Source: CAVQAH01 sp963784195
GTDB taxonomy: Bacteria > Acidobacteriota > Vicinamibacteria > Vicinamibacterales > 2-12-FULL-66-21
Assembly: GCA_963784195.1 (NCBI GenBank)
Contig: CAWARA010000025.1
Location: forward strand, 186,001-250,000
Reading direction: 5' to 3'
DNA length: 64,000 nt
Position numbers and translations under genes: made by a program
Part shown: in pieces, positions 35,601-44,537 of the stretch
Numbering within the stretch: the stretch's first letter is position 1
How the letters are laid out: every line of letters starts with the position of its first letter
The notes under the pieces: generated by a model
Databases searched by the model: none
What the model was told of the DNA's origin: nothing
What the model saw: the letters and a program-made list of their open reading frames with translations, nothing else

Positions 35601-35807
35601 TCAGAACGGCTCGACGCGCTCGGCGACCATGAACTCGTCGGCGCCCCACAGCGTCTGCGGGCCGCGCCGATCGCGCGGCCGCCGCCTTGTGTCCCGCCCC
35701 CGCCGATCGACGATCACGCGAAAGCCGGTCCGGCCCCTGAAGGCAACCGAGAGCGTGTCGTACAGGTCCTCGTTTTCGCGCCGTACAACAATCCAGTAAT
35801 TCGACAT
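35601..35807 (-). CDS. Small conserved hypothetical protein, Arg-rich
   Basis: A 68-residue protein starting MSNYWIVVRRENEDLYDTLS. Its plan (a YxVVRRxxxDLYxxL opening, then VIVDRRGRDTRRRPRDRRG and a short tail) resembles short orphan proteins seen in this phylum, predicted alpha/beta with a basic loop. No known function. It converges on the DUF4412 gene; the two stops are about 60 bases apart. Confidence 0.6.
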   Translation of the reverse strand: MSNYWIVVRRENEDLYDTLSVAFRGRTGFRVIVDRRGRDTRRRPRDRRGPQTLWGADEFMVAERVEPF

Positions 35808-35914
35808 ATCGCCAGAGGGTTTTCGGCCGATCGCACCGAGCTCAACAGGCCTTCCTCAACCGGCCTTCATGGAACCGGCGACGTCAGATTCGGAAAGATC
35901 AACTGGAGGTCTAC

Positions 35915-36205
35915 ATGCGCAAACATGTGCAATGGCTGCTGGTGCTCGCAGTGTGCCTGGCCGCGATGACGTTCGTGGACGGGTGGCAGGACCGTCCCGG
36001 TCCGACCATCGCGCGCTTCGAGTACCGGGTTGTGAGGATGGCTGACCCGGTCACCAACGATTCCAATCTGCAGGTCAGTGGTCTCACGCAGCTCGGGCGA
36101 GACGGATGGGAATTGGTCGGGGTCACTCGCCGGCAGGTCCAGCTTCACTCGGAACTCCAGACAGAAACTGTCTTCTACCTGAAGAAGCCGATCATCGCGC
36201 CGTAG
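35915..36205 (+). CDS. Small secreted DUF4177-like protein
   Basis: A 96-residue protein with a signal peptide (WLLVLAVCLAAMTFVDG) and a compact domain, FEYRVVRMADPV ... LTQLGRDGWELVGVTRR ... TETVFYLKKP. The pattern of YxVV, a helix with GxDGWELV and a final strand FYLKKP is that of DUF4177, usually cytoplasmic. Here it is exported. Function unknown. GGAGG lies just upstream of the ATG. Confidence 0.7.
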   Translation: MRKHVQWLLVLAVCLAAMTFVDGWQDRPGPTIARFEYRVVRMADPVTNDSNLQVSGLTQLGRDGWELVGVTRRQVQLHSELQTETVFYLKKPIIAP

Positions 36206-36311
36206 CCTCACGGGTTGAGCACGCCGATCCGCAATTCGGACCCCGGATGGGTCATGTGGCGCGCACAGTCGTGAGGTTGGACAGATAAGATGGCGGTACC
36301 TGTTCCGGCTC

Positions 36312-37154
36312 ATGAACGCATCACTCATCGCGAGGCTCGTCTGTCCCTCGTGCAAGCAACCTCTGATCGCAGAGGACGAGCTGCGATGCTCGGCCTGCGG
36401 CCGTCGTTTCCCGCAACGCGACCCACGCTGGATTGACCTGCTGCCGGACGGTTGGGCAACTCAATTCGACAAGTGGTCAAAACGCCAGCGGGAGATGGAA
36501 CAGGCGTACGATGAGCTGTCGGCTGACCCGGCGCACGCCCGGCTCGCATATCGCAGCGATCTCGATGGCTACCGCGGCCACCTCTCGCGCTGCGCCGGCC
36601 GGGTCCTCGACATTGGTGGCGGCTACGGGCTGGTGCGCCACTACCTGCCGGCAGCCACCGACTACACGGTGCTCGATCCCTCGACCTCCTGGTTCGCCCA
36701 ACCGTGGCACCTGATCGCCGATGAGTTTCCCTGCCTGACCACACCGCCGCCATTCGTGCGCGGCGTCGCCGAGCACCTGCCGTTCCCGGACGCGAGCCTG
36801 GACTGGGTCCTGTCGTTCTGGAGCATCAACCACCTCGCCGATCCTCTGCGCGCGCTGGCCGAGTGCGCGCGAGTGGTGCGTCCCGGCGGCGGTCTGCTCC
36901 TCAGCATGGAAGACATGGAGCCGAGCTGGGCGGACATTACGAACGGGACGTACGTCGACGGCCGCTTCCCCACCCGCGCCGCGCTCGTCCGAGCGAAACT
37001 GCGAGCTGCGGTCGCCGGGTGGCCTCTCCAGCCCGATCACATCCGCATCAGTGAGCGTGACCTTCGCCGGTGGACTCAGCGCTTTCGCTGGGAGGAGCGC
37101 CGGTGGGCGGGCACCTATCTCACGGTCGTCCTGCGGCGCGAGCAGGATCGGTGA
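36312..37154 (+). CDS. SAM-dependent methyltransferase with Trm112-like zinc domain
   Basis: A 280-residue methyltransferase. Residues 8-40 form a zinc ribbon (LVCPSCKQPL, LRCSACGRRFP). The class I SAM-binding motif I is VLDIGGGYGLVRHYLP near 96-111, the acidic residue is in YTVLDPS, and motif IV/post-I features are AEHLPFPDASLDWVLSFWSI and RVVRPGGGLLLSMEDM. This Trm112-plus-methyltransferase plan is common among small-molecule and quinone-type methylases; the substrate is not identifiable. It stands between two unrelated genes. Confidence 0.85.
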   Translation: MNASLIARLVCPSCKQPLIAEDELRCSACGRRFPQRDPRWIDLLPDGWATQFDKWSKRQREMEQAYDELSADPAHARLAYRSDLDGYRGHLSRCAGRVLDIGGGYGLVRHYLPAATDYTVLDPSTSWFAQPWHLIADEFPCLTTPPPFVRGVAEHLPFPDASLDWVLSFWSINHLADPLRALAECARVVRPGGGLLLSMEDMEPSWADITNGTYVDGRFPTRAALVRAKLRAAVAGWPLQPDHIRISERDLRRWTQRFRWEERRWAGTYLTVVLRREQDR

Positions 37155-37214
37155 TCGGCGACGCTTAGGGCCACTAGGCGCCCGTTCCTTGACGGGCTAA
37201 AATTGGCTCTCATC

Positions 37215-38384
37215 ATGCGACGGTCGGCCTACTGGTTCTGTGTGTTGGTCGCTGCCCTCGTCACGGAACCATCCGCCTCCGCTCACGCGGTGAAGCAGGA
37301 CAGCGGTCCACCGGACCTGCAGCTTCTCAGTGTAGACGAGCTTGGCATCGTGAAGAGCGCCTGCGAACTGGACCGATCGGTGAGCGCTCCGCGGGCAGAT
37401 GCTTCGGGAGCGACAGGTTCGGGCCAGGCAAGTGGAAACCTGCCAGCGAAGTCGCGCCCCATTTCACCTGTCGCACGTCGGCCAACTTCAGATGGCGCAT
37501 CCACAGGCAGTAACAGGGCAACTTGGCTGATCATTCTGTTTCTCGTTGCACTCATCGGATGGCGAATCACGCACAAGGTTCTGAAACACCTCCGCACGAA
37601 ACCCTGTAGCCGTTGCGGAGATGCAACGACAAACGCAGCTGGCGTATGTTCAGCGTGCGTCCGCAAGGAACAAGGGGGACGACACCGGCAGTCTCGTGAA
37701 GCTGCTGAATCCCGAGCGCGTGAATACGCGGCGCGGCGTAAGTATGCCGAAGAGGAGCGACTCAGACAGCTGCGCACCATGGAGCAACTCCATGCCCTGA
37801 GCGGAACGGAAGTCGAGACTCTTGTCGGATCGCTCTTCGAAAAGCTGGGATGCTCGGTTGACCGCAGCACCGATGATGGAATTGACCTCTTCCTGGAAGC
37901 AGATGGTGCGCGACTCGCCGTTCAATGCAGGTGCTGGAGAAACGATATCGATTCCCCCACGCTCCGTGACTTCCTGGGCGCAATGCTGCACGCCGGCGTA
38001 GCGCATGGGTTCGTCATCACCACGGCTCGATTCAGCGAGAGCGCCTCGACGTTCGCACGCGGCAAGGCGATGACGCTTATCAATGGACCGCTACTTCTGC
38101 GATGGCTTGACGGTAAGCACTCGCCGACCGTACGAGGACACTCAGGAAAATCAGAAGGCGCAGCATCCGGATGGCCCAGGAAACCTGTCCAGGATCCTTA
38201 CGTTGTCCTTGGATTGTCGCGCGGCGCGTCACCTGAAGAGATCAGACGCGCTTACTACGCTCTGATTGCGCAATATCATCCGGACAAGGTGGCGCAGCTG
38301 GGCCCTGAGCTCCGAGATCTCGCCAGCGAGAAATCCAAGGAAATCAATCGGGCCTACAGTCAACTCGCCAACAGGTCCGCTTGA
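37215..38384 (+). CDS. Membrane-anchored Mrr-like nuclease fold fused to J-domain
   Basis: A 389-residue mosaic protein. Residues 5-25 are a signal or anchor helix and about 100-118 a second membrane helix (ATWLIILFLVALIGWRITH). A zinc ribbon (CSRCGDATTNAAGVCSAC) follows near 130, then a charged helix, then at about 190-300 a restriction-endonuclease-like (Mrr_cat) domain: GTEVETLVGSLFEKLGC, DDGIDLFLEADGARLAVQCR, HGFVITTARFSESASTFARG, LLLRWLDG. The catalytic D-QxK pattern reads D ... Q-C-R, so the key Lys is replaced by Arg. Residues about 323-388 are a J-domain with HPD (YVVLGLSRGASPEEIRRAYY, YHPDKVA). Probably a chaperone-linked membrane protein; nuclease activity is doubtful. Confidence 0.8.
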   Translation: MRRSAYWFCVLVAALVTEPSASAHAVKQDSGPPDLQLLSVDELGIVKSACELDRSVSAPRADASGATGSGQASGNLPAKSRPISPVARRPTSDGASTGSNRATWLIILFLVALIGWRITHKVLKHLRTKPCSRCGDATTNAAGVCSACVRKEQGGRHRQSREAAESRAREYAARRKYAEEERLRQLRTMEQLHALSGTEVETLVGSLFEKLGCSVDRSTDDGIDLFLEADGARLAVQCRCWRNDIDSPTLRDFLGAMLHAGVAHGFVITTARFSESASTFARGKAMTLINGPLLLRWLDGKHSPTVRGHSGKSEGAASGWPRKPVQDPYVVLGLSRGASPEEIRRAYYALIAQYHPDKVAQLGPELRDLASEKSKEINRAYSQLANRSA

Positions 38385-38435
38385 GGGCCGCTTCGCCTGG
38401 ACAAGAGGGTGGAACTCGTAACTCCCTGACTCATT

Positions 38436-38471
38436 TGGTGCCGGCGGGGATCGGACCTGCACGGCCTTGCA
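38436..38471 (-). other. Partial tRNA-Leu 3' half, possible att site
   Basis: Read on the minus strand, this stretch matches the last 36-38 bases of tRNA-Leu at 47547: AAGG-CGTG--GGT-CGATCCCC (dashes mark differences), then GCC, a 3-base gap, and GGCACC. About five differences plus one 3-base gap separate the copies. There is no 5' half of a tRNA upstream, so it is not a functional gene. It has the same orientation as the full tRNA, as expected for the second attachment site of an integrated element. Confidence 0.55.
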
Positions 38472-38605
38472 GCTTTCAAGGGGACTCGCGCACTGCGAAG
38501 AATGCACGAAAATGCGCCAGTTTTCATGCATTCGTGCGTTGAACCGCGTCGGCGGTCGCGGTTACACTCACGGGCACACCCTGGCAATATCACAGCTGTT
38601 AGACG

Positions 38606-40336
38606 ATGAGGCTTTCGGCTCGAACCCACAAACGCGGGTCCTCTCAGCAACCGACGCCAGGCATGGTCCTGGACGCGCTGACCCGAGGTGTGTCTCACGT
38701 GCGGATGGTCTGGCTGGCGACGGTTGTACTCGGTGCGGTCGTCACGGGCGTTACGCTCGTGGCCAGGTCTCCGAGCTCTCCGCCAGAACCAGCGTCAGCC
38801 GTCGCAACGATCGAACAGTCATCAACGTCGGCGACGGCGCGCGAGACCACGGATCTCGACGGCGACGGGATTGGCGACATTCTCTTACAACACTCAACGT
38901 CGACCTGGGTGGGGGCGTGGCTGATGAATGGTGCCGGGCAAGCCGCCAGCTTTGTGCCGGTTTACTTTGGCGACGTTGGGGCTTGGAGAGTTGTCGGAAC
39001 CGCAGATCTTAATCGCGACGGCATTGGTGACATCCTCCTGCAACACTCACTGTCGACGTCGGTGGGGGCGTGGCTGATGAATGGTGCCGGGCAGGCTGCC
39101 AGCTTTGTGCTGATCTACTCTGGCAACCTGGGTGGTTGGAAAGTTGTCGGTACCGCAGATCTTAATCGCGACGGCATTGATGACATCCTCCTGCAACACT
39201 CACCGTCGGCCTGGGTGGGGGCGTGGCTGATGAATGGCACCGGGCAGCCCGCCAGCTTCGTGCCGGTTTACTCTGGCGACCTGGGCGGATGGAAAGTTGT
39301 CGGTACCGCAGATCTTAATCGCGACGGCATTGCTGACATCCTCCTGCAACACTCACCGTCGACCTGGGTGGCGGCCTGGTTGATGAATGGTGCCGGGCAG
39401 CCCGCCAGCTTCGTGCCGGTTTACTCTGGCAACGTTGGCGGTTGGAAAGTTGTCGGTACCGCAGATCTCAATCGCGACGGCATTGATGACATCCTCCTGC
39501 AACACTCACCGTCGACCTGGGTGGCGGCCTGGTTGATGAATGGTGCCGGGCAGGCCGCCAGCTTTGTGCCGGTTTACTTTGGCGATGTTGGCGGTTGGCA
39601 AGTGAACGGTAAGGGGGACACGTCCATAAGTCCGCCAGCACGGACCATCACTGCGATCAATGTCTCAGCATCTGCGGCGACTTTGACGGTGGGTGAAACG
39701 GCCACCATGACGGCTACTGCGACGTACAGCGACGGCACAAGCGGCACGGTCTCGGCAACCTGGCAGTCGAGCAACACCAGTGTGGCCAGCATCGATAACA
39801 CAGGAACTGTACGCGCGCTGGCGGCGGGCAACACGACTATGACCGCGACTGCCAGCGGCCGTAGCGGAACGATGGGCCTTGTCGTGCGACCAATCCCCCC
39901 GCCGCCCGATCCATCCGCAACGGCGTTCGAAAACGAGGTATTGACGATCGTCAACCAGCGCCGCGCGGCGGGCGCGACCTGTGGCGGCACGGCGTATCCA
40001 CCAGTCGCCGCCCTTGCCATGAACGCAAATCTGCGTCTCGCCGCGCAGGGTCACAGCCAGGACATGGCGACGAACAACTACTTCTCGCACACGAGCCTCG
40101 ACGGCCGGACGTACGTCGATCGCATCCGTGCCGCCGGCTATACCGGATCCTTCCTGGCCGAGAACATTGCGGCCGGGTACGGGTCTCCCGCGTCCGTCGT
40201 CAACGGCTGGATGGGGAGCACTGGTCACTGCCAGAACATCATGAACGGCAGCTACCGGTCGATCGGCGTGGGCTACGCCTTTCGCGCCGGGTCGCAGTAC
40301 GGCTCCTACTGGACGCAGACCTTCGGCGGAAGCTAG
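38606..40336 (+). CDS. Secreted repeat protein with Ig-like and CAP domains
   Basis: A 576-residue surface or secreted protein. A basic head and membrane helix (MVWLATVVLGAVVTGVTLVA, about 34-53) are followed by five tandem 51-residue FG-GAP/VCBS-type repeats with calcium-loop motifs (TADLNRDGIGDILLQHS), about 81-335. Next comes a BIG2 Ig-like domain (ATLTVGETATMTATATYSDG, about 350-430) and a C-terminal CAP/SCP domain (LTIVNQRRAAGATCGG, AAQGHSQDMATNNYFSHTSL, AENIAAGYGSPASVVNGWM, WTQTFGG) with the usual His and Glu residues. No ribosome site is clear. It is the first gene inside the putative element. Confidence 0.88.
   Translation: MRLSARTHKRGSSQQPTPGMVLDALTRGVSHVRMVWLATVVLGAVVTGVTLVARSPSSPPEPASAVATIEQSSTSATARETTDLDGDGIGDILLQHSTSTWVGAWLMNGAGQAASFVPVYFGDVGAWRVVGTADLNRDGIGDILLQHSLSTSVGAWLMNGAGQAASFVLIYSGNLGGWKVVGTADLNRDGIDDILLQHSPSAWVGAWLMNGTGQPASFVPVYSGDLGGWKVVGTADLNRDGIADILLQHSPSTWVAAWLMNGAGQPASFVPVYSGNVGGWKVVGTADLNRDGIDDILLQHSPSTWVAAWLMNGAGQAASFVPVYFGDVGGWQVNGKGDTSISPPARTITAINVSASAATLTVGETATMTATATYSDGTSGTVSATWQSSNTSVASIDNTGTVRALAAGNTTMTATASGRSGTMGLVVRPIPPPPDPSATAFENEVLTIVNQRRAAGATCGGTAYPPVAALAMNANLRLAAQGHSQDMATNNYFSHTSLDGRTYVDRIRAAGYTGSFLAENIAAGYGSPASVVNGWMGSTGHCQNIMNGSYRSIGVGYAFRAGSQYGSYWTQTFGGS
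38850..39600 (+). repeat. 153-base tandem repeats in the CAP protein gene
   Basis: Five near-identical 153-base units; the phrase TTGTCGG(A/T)ACCGCAGAT recurs at 38991, 39144, 39297 and 39450, exactly 153 bases apart. Differences are few, pointing to recent copying or ongoing homogenisation. Copy number could vary between strains or collapse in assembly. Confidence 0.9.
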
Positions 40337-40635
40337 CTGGCCGGCCGCAAGGGCCGGCTTGATGGGCAATGGGCGATGGGCGATCGAATAAGGCAGCGGC
40401 GCATCCATGCTCGAAGCTATCTTCGATGTACGTTGCAACAGCGTTCTCAGTCGCGCGGCAGGCCAGGCGGTAAACGTCCCGTCGTCATGTTGCGACCCAC
40501 GCCTCGGGTTCCGGGTTCGGGTTCGAACACACGGGTTAGCGGCCGACAGCCCCTAACCCGTGCCTGCCTCAACACCACATCGAACCACCAGGCAACAGAT
40601 CCAAGCCTGAAGGCGACTGGGCGCTATGTTAAGCG
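40337..40635. other. Intergenic region with a decayed small gene and hairpin
   Basis: This 299-base gap between convergent genes holds a broken copy (40393-40492) of the small gene at 46287-46577 and a short palindrome near 40534-40562 (CGGGTTAG ... CTAACCCG, about 12 bases between arms) that may serve as terminator. No intact gene is seen. Confidence 0.6.
40393..40492 (-). pseudogene. Decayed copy of the 46287 small protein
   Basis: The plus-strand text TCTTCGATGTACGT and CCAGGCGGTAAACGT recurs here and at 46428-46474 with similar spacing. On the minus strand this reads DDGTFTAWPAAR and, after a frameshift, NAVATYIEDSFEHGC, against GDGTFTAWACLAGQNAVATY and IEDSFDHAC in the intact copy. It is a truncated, frameshifted relic. 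Confidence 0.65.
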
Positions 40636-42861
40636 TTAGCGCACGTCCAGAATCCGGTCGCCGCCAGCAGCGGCAAACGCAGCAGCCGCCAACTCGTGCT
40701 CACGCTTCACCTGAGCGAGCACGTCGGCAAACTCGGGCCAACTCCGTACCGGATCCAGCCACTCGTCGGACACGAGCAACGGATAACAGCAGAAGCCCGC
40801 GGCCGTTGCGCTCTTGAGCAGCGCAACGGCGTCCTCGCCGGCCCCGAGGTGAGCGGCCTGGCGCGCGAGGTAGTAGAGGGCCTCAGGGTCGCGGAAGCCA
40901 GACGAGGCGATGGCCTGTATCGCCGCCAGGGCGTCCGCGGATCGTCGTTCGAGAAGCGCGCGCAGCACGCCAATCATCTGCTGGAGTTTCGGCGGCAACT
41001 TGGGCTCGCGACTCGCCAGGAAACCCAGCGCCTCGTTCTCACGCCCGAGGGCAACGAGGGCGAAGCCGACCACCAAGGGTGCTTCCACCTTGCTCGACAG
41101 AACGGCCTTGTAGTCCCGGAGCATCCACAGCGTATGAATCACCGACGTCTTGATTACGGGATCGAGACACCGTGCCGCTTCGTCGGCGCGACGCGACGCG
41201 TCCAGTAGCCCGCAGTACCGACACGCGTAGACGAGGCCGACGAATAGCTCCGGATCGGTCCTCCGTCGGCTGGCCTGGTTGAGGAGCCGCCCCATCGCCT
41301 CGCGCGCGCGGCCATGGTCAATGTCGAGTTGTGCCGTCAGGTTATGCGCCAATGGCAGGTCGGGATTCAACACGAGGGCCCGTTTGAGCGCTGCCTCCGC
41401 ACCAGCCAACTCGTTGCTGCTCCCGCCGCCAAGCTTGCCGATCAGGCGACGGACACGGCCGAGCCCGGCCCACGCGGGCGCGTACCGCGGATCCTCCTGC
41501 ACGGCCTGTTCGTACAGGTCGCGCGCAATGGCCCAACTCTTTGGATCCGAGGCGAGCTCGTTTGCCCGAAGGAAGTATTCGTACGATCGCGCGTTGGCTG
41601 GCGCGTCGCGCGAGAGCAGCCGCTCTTCGCGCGCCGACAACGGCAGCGACAGCGACTCAACGATCTGGTGAGTGAGATCATCCTGGAGCTGAAAGATATC
41701 GTTGAGCGTGACCTGCGTCGTCCGCGACCAGAGCAGCCGGCCGCCCGGCGCCTCGACAAGCTGTGTGGCCACGCGCACTTCGCTGCCGGCGCGGAGTAGC
41801 GTCCCGGTCACCGCCGCGTTCACATCGAGCTCGGTGGCAAGCGCCGACAGCTCGGGCGCTTCGGCCTTGAAGCGGGCGGCGGCCAGGCTCGATCGCACGA
41901 CCAAGGACGTGAGACTGCCGAGCGACGCGGTGATCGCGTCGGCGAGACTGAACGATAGGAAATCGATCTCGGGATCGGGCCGTAGCATCCGGAAGGGGAG
42001 CACAATCAAGCGCGTCATTGTGCGCGCGACTGGCGCGACGCCGGAGTCACTCAGACTTCGGGCGGCACGAAGCTCCTGCGCCATGGCGGCGGCGACGGCG
42101 TAGCGGTCCTCGGGCTTCTTGCAAGTTGCCCGATGCAGGATCCCGTTGACGGCGGCCAGCGCCGGCGATCCATCGAGCGAGGGCAGTGGCTCGTACATAA
42201 CGGCGTGGAACACCTGGGCCATCGTCGCGCCGGGAAACGCGGCCTTTCCCACGAGCAGTTCGAAGAGTATGGCGCCGAGGGCGAACAGATCGGAGCGTCC
42301 ATCAAACGGACTGCCGGTGAGCTGCTCCGGCGACATGTAGTGCGGCGTGCCCATGACGGTGCCCGCCATGGTCATGCCGGCCTGCGTCTGCTCGCTCACC
42401 TCCTGCCCCGCGCGGGCCAGACCGAAGTCGAGCAGCTTGACACCGTGTGCGGTGAGGAAGATGTTCGACGGCTTGAGGTCGCGGTGAATGATGCCGCGCG
42501 CGTGAATCGCCTCCAAGGCCGAAAGCACCGCGAGGGTGATGTCGACACTCTCAGGCAGCGGAATCGGCCCGCGGGCGAGCCGTGCCGACAGCGGTTCGCC
42601 CTCGAGCAACTCCATGGCAATGAACAGCTCGCCGTTGGCTTCGCCGATTTCGTATAGCTGACACACGTTCGGATGGGACACGCTGGCCGCTGCGCGCGCC
42701 TCGCGCCACAGGCGCTCACGCGACGGCTGATCGCAGGTGCCACGCACCATCTTGAGGGCGACGCGACGCTGGAGCCGTTCGTCGGTCGCGGCGTAGACGA
42801 CGCCCATGCCTCCTTCGCCGAGCTTGGACACCACGCGATAGTGAGCAATTGTGTCTGGCAT
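40636..42861 (-). CDS. Ser/Thr protein kinase with TolB-like and TPR regions
   Basis: A 741-residue cytoplasmic kinase. Residues 9-270 are a Hanks-type kinase domain: GEGGMG loop (15-20), VALKMV Lys (about 37), HRDLKPSN (about 125), LLDFGLA (about 142), GTPHYMSPEQL (about 170). After a linker, residues about 300-440 resemble the TolB/FlgO-like N-terminal region found in such kinases (LIVLPFRMLRPDPEIDFLSF). From about 455 TPR-type repeats follow (ALYLARQAA-like helices, YAPAWAGLGRVRRL). No transmembrane helix is seen. The ATG at 42861 begins MPDTIAHYRVVSKLGEGG; the longer frame to 43002 is not needed. It lies inside the putative element, on the opposite strand from both neighbours. Confidence 0.92.
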   Translation of the reverse strand: MPDTIAHYRVVSKLGEGGMGVVYAATDERLQRRVALKMVRGTCDQPSRERLWREARAAASVSHPNVCQLYEIGEANGELFIAMELLEGEPLSARLARGPIPLPESVDITLAVLSALEAIHARGIIHRDLKPSNIFLTAHGVKLLDFGLARAGQEVSEQTQAGMTMAGTVMGTPHYMSPEQLTGSPFDGRSDLFALGAILFELLVGKAAFPGATMAQVFHAVMYEPLPSLDGSPALAAVNGILHRATCKKPEDRYAVAAAMAQELRAARSLSDSGVAPVARTMTRLIVLPFRMLRPDPEIDFLSFSLADAITASLGSLTSLVVRSSLAAARFKAEAPELSALATELDVNAAVTGTLLRAGSEVRVATQLVEAPGGRLLWSRTTQVTLNDIFQLQDDLTHQIVESLSLPLSAREERLLSRDAPANARSYEYFLRANELASDPKSWAIARDLYEQAVQEDPRYAPAWAGLGRVRRLIGKLGGGSSNELAGAEAALKRALVLNPDLPLAHNLTAQLDIDHGRAREAMGRLLNQASRRRTDPELFVGLVYACRYCGLLDASRRADEAARCLDPVIKTSVIHTLWMLRDYKAVLSSKVEAPLVVGFALVALGRENEALGFLASREPKLPPKLQQMIGVLRALLERRSADALAAIQAIASSGFRDPEALYYLARQAAHLGAGEDAVALLKSATAAGFCCYPLLVSDEWLDPVRSWPEFADVLAQVKREHELAAAAFAAAGGDRILDVR

Positions 42862-43592
42862 GTCGTCGCAAGTCGATTCTACACGGCGCGGTTTTTTACA
42901 TTGCGGCCCGTGTGGATGTCGAGCAACGCTCCTGGAATTCTCGTCGCTGGACGATCTCTGGCTACGTACTGCGCCGTTTCGGCACGTGGAGATCTGACCC
43001 ATGGCGGTTTACCCACGATCAACCCCAGTGTTGGGCGAGGTGGTTGTAAGGGCCGCCGAGCTGTATCGCAGGCTCTGGGCTCCTACACTTATGCCGCACG
43101 CCTGAGGGCCTCAAGTTGCCACATCCAGCTTACCAATGGGTTCCAACTGGTGAAAATCTGGTCCACCATCTCCAAATCGTTGATTCTACACGGCTGAAAT
43201 CGCCAACCCAATTCATCGATCGAACCGCCCCGTTGTTGAAGGCCTCGTCACGTCGGTGGGTCGACGGTCAGCGTCTTGCCATCACTACCGCGTCCATCGA
43301 TGGGAGGATTAGGCGATGGCGGACGGCAATAACGTTCAGGTCGTTCGGTCACTGACGTCAACGATCCGCGCCGACTGCAGCGACAGTGACTTGACGCGCC
43401 GAGGCTTCATGCTGGCATCGGCCGTTCAGATCGTAGGCACCTGTCATTCGACCGGGCTGCGCGGCACCGCAAGCCATAACAACGCGTCGACAATGTCTTC
43501 TACCGTCCTCGCGTCGAGAGATGTGAGACTGGAGCATCAACGGCTGGAGGGTTCAGTTGCCACTGCCGCCCCGCCGACGCATAATTCCGCGC
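42862..43592. other. 731-base gap between divergent genes
   Basis: No convincing gene. Open frames here are short and show no known motif. The 13-base phrase GATTCTACACGGC occurs at 42875 and again at 43182, spaced 307 bases, and could be a shared regulatory site for the divergent kinase and 43593 genes or a chance repeat. Promoters for both genes should lie in this stretch. Confidence 0.5.
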
Positions 43593-44537
43593 ATGGCAAA
43601 AGCTCGGCAATCACGCAAGGGTTCCAAACGCGGCGTACGGGCACGGGCGTTCGAAGCGATTCCTTACACGCGGGCCACGCCACGGGAGGAGCGGCTGGGG
43701 CGCACGTTCGACAATCTGGTGACCAGCGCCACCGTCAAGGACCGGCAGATCAAGGCCCTGCAGCCGGAGATCATCGGTGCCGCGGTTCGAGGCGGCTCGA
43801 AGATCGCCGCGAAGGGGTTCCTGGATTTTGACCGGGTAGCTGGCTTCACCTGGCCGGATGCGCTGTACGTTCCGCGCGATCAGCAGGCGTCGAGCCGCCC
43901 GAAACCACCCGACAACCGGCTCTACAGCCATGACTGGACGGCTGGGACCGGCGTCGGAACGGCGAGCCGGGATTCCGGCGGCATGATGGCCTACGCAGCC
44001 GCGGCAACGACCGATTCGTTCAAGATCGAGGACGCCGGCGTCGCGATCACTTACACGCCGACGAGCCGGTTGAGCTACGTGACATACGAGCCCGACGTCT
44101 ATTGCTCGGTGGCGTACCGGATGTTCGTAGATTTCTGGCCTCAGTTGATCGCTGGCCAGGTGCACCTCGGCACCAGTTTGCTCGTGGCGCAATGGGTCCG
44201 CAGCCCTGTGCTCTCCGGATCGTACGAGCTGTTGCGCCTGAACGAGGTCACCGTCTTCGATTCGTTCGCGCAGGATGCCGGGACGACTGGGTTTGCGAAC
44301 ATCCGCCATACGCTCACGCGAAGCTACGTGAATTCGGCGCTCGGCACGAGGTTTCTCGTGGAAGGAGGCCGGACGTATGCCTTCGGCGTCGGCGCTCGCG
44401 TCTGGGTCCAGCACAACGTCACCTCCAACTACGGGAAACAGATTCCTCAGGACCCTACCAGGTTTCGGCTGTACGCCGAGATGACGTGCGCGGTACCGTT
44501 CATGGCGGTCACCGTCCAGCAGGTTCTTGTTCCCTGA
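43593..44537 (+). CDS. Hypothetical protein, 314 residues
   Basis: Not recognised. It begins MAKARQSRKGSKRGVRARAF, a very basic head, and continues with a mixed beta-rich region (FKIEDAGVAITYTPTSRLSY, CSVAYRMFVDFWPQLIAG, RTYAFGVGARVWVQHNVTSN). No signal peptide or membrane helix is seen. The many short strands, the aromatic content and a basic N-terminus would suit a capsid-like or secreted beta protein, but that is speculation. The ATG at 43593 is preferred to 43557, which would add a Pro/Arg run. It sits within the putative element. Confidence 0.65.
   Translation: MAKARQSRKGSKRGVRARAFEAIPYTRATPREERLGRTFDNLVTSATVKDRQIKALQPEIIGAAVRGGSKIAAKGFLDFDRVAGFTWPDALYVPRDQQASSRPKPPDNRLYSHDWTAGTGVGTASRDSGGMMAYAAAATTDSFKIEDAGVAITYTPTSRLSYVTYEPDVYCSVAYRMFVDFWPQLIAGQVHLGTSLLVAQWVRSPVLSGSYELLRLNEVTVFDSFAQDAGTTGFANIRHTLTRSYVNSALGTRFLVEGGRTYAFGVGARVWVQHNVTSNYGKQIPQDPTRFRLYAEMTCAVPFMAVTVQQVLVP

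Noticed and set aside
40520..40640. GTTAG/CTAAC motifs resembling integron attC sites near 40534, 40630, 45245 and 46190
   Set aside because: The R boxes deviate from GTTRRRY/RYYYAAC, no matching L boxes can be paired, and no integron integrase is seen; the recombinase relic is a tRNA-type integrase.
43316..43831. A 171-codon plus-strand frame overlapping the 43593 gene
   Set aside because: Its composition after 43590 is that of an out-of-frame reading of the 43593 gene and it lacks any motif.
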